Assembly (NCBI GenBank): GCA_902494875.1
Contig: CABUUO010000027.1
Coordinates: 1 to 7,725 of the forward strand
Direction of reading: 5' to 3'
DNA from: an uncultured Pseudomonadota bacterium
GTDB taxonomy: Bacteria > Pseudomonadota > Alphaproteobacteria > RF32 > CAG-239
Length of the DNA: 7,725 bases
Shown here: one piece after another, positions 5,449 through 7,725 of the stretch
Layout of the letters: every line of letters starts with the position of its first letter
Position numbering within the stretch: position 1 is the first letter of the stretch
Made by a program: the position numbers and the translations under genes
Notes under the pieces: model-generated
Databases searched by the model: none
The model's input: the letters and a program-made list of their open reading frames with translations, nothing else
Told to the model about the DNA's origin: nothing

Positions 5449-5454
5449 AGGAGG
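5449..5454 (+). promoter_or_regulatory. Ribosome binding site of the S66 peptidase gene
   Basis: AGGAGG lies 7 nt before the ATG at 5462. The in-frame TTG at 5456 is only 1 nt away from it and so is not a credible start. Confidence 0.75.
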
Positions 5455-5461
5455 ATTGAAG

Positions 5462-6448
5462 ATGAAAAAGATTGTTCCCGAAAAGCTTGCCGCCGGAGAC
5501 GAAGTCCGAATCGTCGCACCGGCCAGAGGCCTGAAACTGATAGGACGGGACAGCCGTGCGCAGGCTTTGAAGATATTTGCCGAAATGGGGCTGAAAGTTA
5601 CTTTCGGTAAAAATACGACCGATGAAAATTTTGATATGATGGGATCTTCTTCGATTGAAAAACGCGTTGCGGACATTCATGACGCGTTTGCGGATCCGAA
5701 GGTTAAGGCCGTTTTTACGGTTATCGGCGGGTCTAACTCCAATCAGCTGCTGCCGTATCTGGATTATGAACTTATCAGGGACAATCCGAAAATTTTCTGC
5801 GGCTTTTCCGATATTACGGCTCTGTTGAACGCCATTTATGCACAGACCGGGCTGGTGACTTTTTCAGGCCCGCATTTCAGCTCTTTGGGAATGATTAAAG
5901 GGTGCGAATATACGATTGAAAATCTGAAAAAGATGGTTATCGGCGAAGGAAAGAACGAAATCAAGCCATCGCCGGAGTGGAGCGACGATTTGTGGTTTTT
6001 GGATCAGGAAAAACGCAACTTTATTAAGAATGAAGGGTGGTGGGTTATCCGTTCCGGCAGCGCCGAAGGAAAAATTATCGGCGGTAATCTCGGCACGTTT
6101 GACCTGTTGCTTGGGACGCCTTATCGTCCGGTATTTGAAGCTGACACCATCTTGTTTATAGAAGACTGCTTTACTTCCGGCGGTGATGCCGGCGCCTTTG
6201 AGCGCAACCTGCAGGCACTGATGTATCAGGAAGATTTTAAGAATGTGCGGGCGCTGGTCATCGGCCGTTTCCAGAAAGCATCGGAGGTCAGCCGGGAAAA
6301 ACTGGAGTTTATTCTGGATAAGCCGCAGCTTAAAAATCTGCCGATTATTGCCAATGTGGATTTTGGTCATACAACACCGCTGTTGACGCTGCCCATCGGC
6401 GGTTCAGCCCGGATTACGCCGCGGAATGAGATTTTTGTTCAGATTTAA
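5462..6448 (+). CDS. S66 family serine peptidase (LD-carboxypeptidase / MccF-like)
   Basis: A 328-residue protein with the complete S66 Ser-Glu-His triad: Ser116 in the nucleophile elbow CGFSDIT, Glu234 in LFIEDC and His303 in VDFGHTTP. Other family landmarks are the N-terminal LAAGDEVRIVAPA, VIGGSNSNQLLPYLD (about 87-101), the GGNLGTFDLLLGTPY segment (207-221) and the C-terminal LPIGG. No signal peptide is visible, so a cytoplasmic location is expected. Two functions are known in the family: LdcA removes the terminal D-Ala from tetrapeptides during peptidoglycan recycling, and MccF cleaves the amide bond of processed microcin C-type toxins to give immunity. The length, the GWWVIRSGSAEGK block and the long FIEDC region look closer to the MccF-like subgroup. 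No microcin genes are present, so peptide detoxification or wall recycling are both possible. It stands alone, divergent from the SOS operon. Confidence 0.9.
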   Translation: MKKIVPEKLAAGDEVRIVAPARGLKLIGRDSRAQALKIFAEMGLKVTFGKNTTDENFDMMGSSSIEKRVADIHDAFADPKVKAVFTVIGGSNSNQLLPYLDYELIRDNPKIFCGFSDITALLNAIYAQTGLVTFSGPHFSSLGMIKGCEYTIENLKKMVIGEGKNEIKPSPEWSDDLWFLDQEKRNFIKNEGWWVIRSGSAEGKIIGGNLGTFDLLLGTPYRPVFEADTILFIEDCFTSGGDAGAFERNLQALMYQEDFKNVRALVIGRFQKASEVSREKLEFILDKPQLKNLPIIANVDFGHTTPLLTLPIGGSARITPRNEIFVQI

Positions 6449-6478
6449 CGGAATATGACCGGACAGCGCCCGGCGGCA

Positions 6479-6496
6479 CAAACGCGAGGGCGTTTG
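6479..6496. repeat. Small perfect hairpin downstream of the S66 peptidase gene
   Basis: CAAACGC (6479-6485) and GCGTTTG (6490-6496) pair over 7 bp around a GAGG loop, 31 nt after the stop codon. No T-run follows, so it is not a classical intrinsic terminator; it might stabilise the 3' end of the transcript. Confidence 0.4.
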
Positions 6497-6534
6497 ATTC
6501 CATCAGTTAGCAGTCTTGCGTTCATTCTTTATAA

Positions 6535-6611
6535 ATTGTCAACCTGAGCCTGTCGAAGGGTCTCAGCAATGTGATAAGGCTAGGATGCTTCGACAGGTTC
6601 AGCATGACAAT
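6535..6611. repeat. REP-like long inverted repeat (dispersed element)
   Basis: Arms 6535-6558 and 6588-6611 are 24 nt each and match at 21 of 24 positions as an inverted repeat, with cores CCTGTCGAAG and CTTCGACAGG. The 29-nt centre contains GTGATAAGGCT. The CTTCGACAGG / CAGCATGACA wording is that of REP-like elements scattered between genes in many bacterial genomes. It could fold into a long hairpin in either transcript, and it lies wholly between convergent genes. Confidence 0.75.
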
Positions 6612-6612
6612 C

Positions 6613-6663
6613 GTGATAAGGCTGAGATGTTTCGACTGCACTTCGTTTCGCTCAACATGACAT
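6613..6663. repeat. Second, diverged copy of the REP-like unit
   Basis: GTGATAAGGCT recurs at 6613-6623 (first copy 6571-6581). It is followed by GAGATG, TTTCGACTGC, CTTCGTTTCGCTCA and ACATGACATT, parallel to GGATG-CTTCGACAGG-TTCAGCATGACAAT in the first copy but with an insertion of about 12 nt. This looks like a tandem partial unit of the same family in its other common sequence variant. Confidence 0.6.
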
Positions 6664-6670
6664 TAGGCAT

Positions 6671-6711
6671 AAAAAAACACCCCCGGATAAATCCACCGGG
6701 GGTGTTTTTTT
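6671..6711. terminator. Strong bidirectional intrinsic terminator
   Basis: ACACCCCCGG (6677-6686) pairs perfectly with CCGGGGGTGT (6696-6705) around a 9-nt loop. The flanking A-run (6671-6676) pairs with the T-run (6706-6711), so each strand ends in a run of U. It lies 12 nt beyond the stop of the minus-strand cysteine-rich gene and about 220 nt beyond the S66 peptidase gene, so it can serve both convergent transcripts. Confidence 0.92.
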
Positions 6712-6723
6712 ATATGGAATGAA

Positions 6724-7725
6724 TTAGCTGCATTCGTAATCACACATGGATTCAAGTTCGGACTGAACAGACCAGATATCTGTGGAGTATTCGTCACCCC
6801 CCAAATAGGTGTCGATATCTGTTCTGCGGACTTCATTGCCATTTGCATCTGAGCATATGCAGGTCGCAGAACCACCGCATCCGTCTTGGTAACAAGACAT
6901 TTCCGGGTTCCATTCACAATCATCGGTACGTCTACAATAGGTGTCTAAGTTTGTGATAGAACCATACAGTTCAACGACGCATTTACCGTTGCTTAAGCTG
7001 TAGCCACTGTTACAGGTTTTGCAGGTCGTTGACGAACCGGCAACACATTCTTTACAGTTAGCTGCACTACAACTGATGACACATTTTCCGTTTTCGACCT
7101 TATATCCGGAGTTACACTGGGTACAAGCGTTAGTGCCGTTTGTTGCGGAACAATTGTCAACCGTGACACATTTTCCACCGGAGAGGATGTAAGGCGAATT
7201 ACATTTAGTACACTGAGTGCGGTTAGCGTCGTATTCGGTACAGTTGTCGATTTTGTCGCATTTTTCGTATTTACCGCCGCAGGAAGCGCCGGCGAGAATG
7301 CCGTTACAGGTAGACGCAGTCTGGGCAAAACGGTCCATGGAGCAGGGGCATCCCTCCTCGCCGGGCTGGATAACGCCCAAGTCTTCAATCTTGTTGGAAC
7401 CGTCAGCCGCTTTGTAACGACGACAGGTGTAGTTTCCGTAGATACCGCCGTCAAATTTGGTGGTGGTAACGTCCGGGTCGGTTCTGAGTTCGCCGCTGAT
7501 TGTCACCTTGTCTTTAAAGGTGATGGTTCTGGGATCGTTCCAGGAACCGACGTTGGAAACGACAACGCCTGAGGTCAGGTTTTTTGTTTTGATTTCGTTT
7601 TTAATCGTTGCCGGCCCCCACATACGAACCCAAACGGTTTCATATTCGGCATTCAACGGTTTGCCCGAAGAAATGGTAGCGGTATGTCCGTAGGCGTCCC
7701 AACCGCATTTACCGTCAGGAATGGA
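6724..7725 (-). CDS. Cysteine-rich tandem-repeat protein, probably exported (N-terminus beyond window)
   Basis: The reading frame is open to the right edge, so 333 C-terminal residues are visible and the true start lies outside; a TTG at 7656 is not a credible start. The visible part contains 29 cysteines. The first 120 residues or so are a mixed beta-like region (DGKCGWDAYGHTATISSG near the edge, then VTISGELRTD). Next come three repeats of about 27 residues at visible positions 161-187, 191-216 and 223-250, each with NC, CxxCNSxY and a GKCV ending. A separate Cys-rich tail (Cys 22-29 of the visible set) ends in CDYECS. Spaced Cys pairs of this kind suggest disulfide-bonded modules outside the cytoplasm, similar in style to EGF-like or furin-like repeats. 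No enzyme motif, anchor or sorting signal is visible at the C-terminus. Adhesin or surface-structure roles are guesses. A strong terminator follows at once. Confidence 0.8.
   Translation of the reverse strand, partial: SIPDGKCGWDAYGHTATISSGKPLNAEYETVWVRMWGPATIKNEIKTKNLTSGVVVSNVGSWNDPRTITFKDKVTISGELRTDPDVTTTKFDGGIYGNYTCRRYKAADGSNKIEDLGVIQPGEEGCPCSMDRFAQTASTCNGILAGASCGGKYEKCDKIDNCTEYDANRTQCTKCNSPYILSGGKCVTVDNCSATNGTNACTQCNSGYKVENGKCVISCSAANCKECVAGSSTTCKTCNSGYSLSNGKCVVELYGSITNLDTYCRRTDDCEWNPEMSCYQDGCGGSATCICSDANGNEVRRTDIDTYLGGDEYSTDIWSVQSELESMCDYECS
6976..7245 (-). repeat. Three tandem cysteine-rich coding repeats
   Basis: The units lie at 7245-7165, 7155-7078 and 7059-6976 on the minus strand. 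The shared protein pattern is N-C-x(n)-C-x2-C-N-S-x-Y-x5-G-K-C-V. Units two and three are the most alike (CNSGYKVENGKC and CNSGYSLSNGKC), which suggests duplication followed by divergence. Confidence 0.75.

Noticed and set aside
5864..6370. 168-codon open frame on the minus strand
   Set aside because: It is antisense to the S66 peptidase, whose triad is intact in the other strand.
6479..6496. Intrinsic terminator for the S66 peptidase gene
   Set aside because: The 7-bp hairpin has no following T-run; the real terminator is at 6671-6711.
6535..6663. CRISPR array
   Set aside because: There are only two diverged units with internal dyad symmetry and no regular spacers, which fits a REP-like element.
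6516..6722. 68-codon open frame on the plus strand
   Set aside because: It reads through the REP-like repeats and the terminator hairpin, and has no ribosome site.
7654..7656. TTG at 7656 as the start of the cysteine-rich protein
   Set aside because: The frame stays open with protein-like sequence (including a Cys and Trp) to the window edge and there is no ribosome site, so the gene is truncated by the window.

Overview
The window looks like a chromosomal segment of an alphaproteobacterium, possibly an uncultured host-associated one. The main clue is two exact GTTC-N7-GTTC direct repeats (243-257 and 5346-5360), the LexA operator described for Alphaproteobacteria, both in intergenic DNA. 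The chromosomal umuDC-type pair, strong AAGGAG-type ribosome binding sites and a REP-like dispersed repeat fit this. The C-rich tandem-repeat surface protein resembles proteins common in gut alphaproteobacterial genomes. The species assignment is inference.

Layout from left to right. (1) 1-64, minus: the first 21 codons of a protein with a hydrophobic N-terminus. It has a clear promoter and an SOS-box-like site upstream. (2) 265-2875, minus: a probable three-gene operon read from high to low coordinates. It encodes a CPA1/NhaP-type cation:proton antiporter, a histidine phosphatase and a K+ channel-like protein with a TVGYG filter. (3) 2876-3018: divergent control region with an inverted repeat and a partial OxyR-like pattern. 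(4) 3019-3726, plus: a Prx6-type peroxiredoxin whose end overlaps the convergent umuC by 8 bp. (5) 3719-5325, minus: an SOS operon encoding a UmuD'-like protein and the Y-family polymerase UmuC. (6) 5462-6448, plus: an S66 family serine peptidase (LD-carboxypeptidase/MccF-like), divergent from the SOS operon. (7) 6449-6723: REP-like inverted repeats and a strong bidirectional terminator. (8) 6724-7725, minus: the C-terminal part of a cysteine-rich, probably exported protein that runs off the right edge.

The best discovery is the UmuD homologue. Aligned without gaps to E. coli UmuD (offset 23), it begins exactly at the Cys24-Gly25 self-cleavage site. The catalytic serine (Ser60) is Ala37 and the catalytic lysine (Lys97) is Arg74. 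The gene therefore appears to encode a ready-made UmuD' that neither needs nor can perform RecA-stimulated self-cleavage. That would leave LexA repression, through the box over its promoter, as the main visible control on this polymerase V-like system.

The second SOS box, almost identical to the first (13 of 15 bases), lies upstream of the truncated left-edge gene and makes that gene a candidate uncharacterised member of the same regulon. The remaining genes suggest ion homeostasis (antiporter and channel), peroxide defence (peroxiredoxin) and cell-wall or peptide processing (S66 peptidase).
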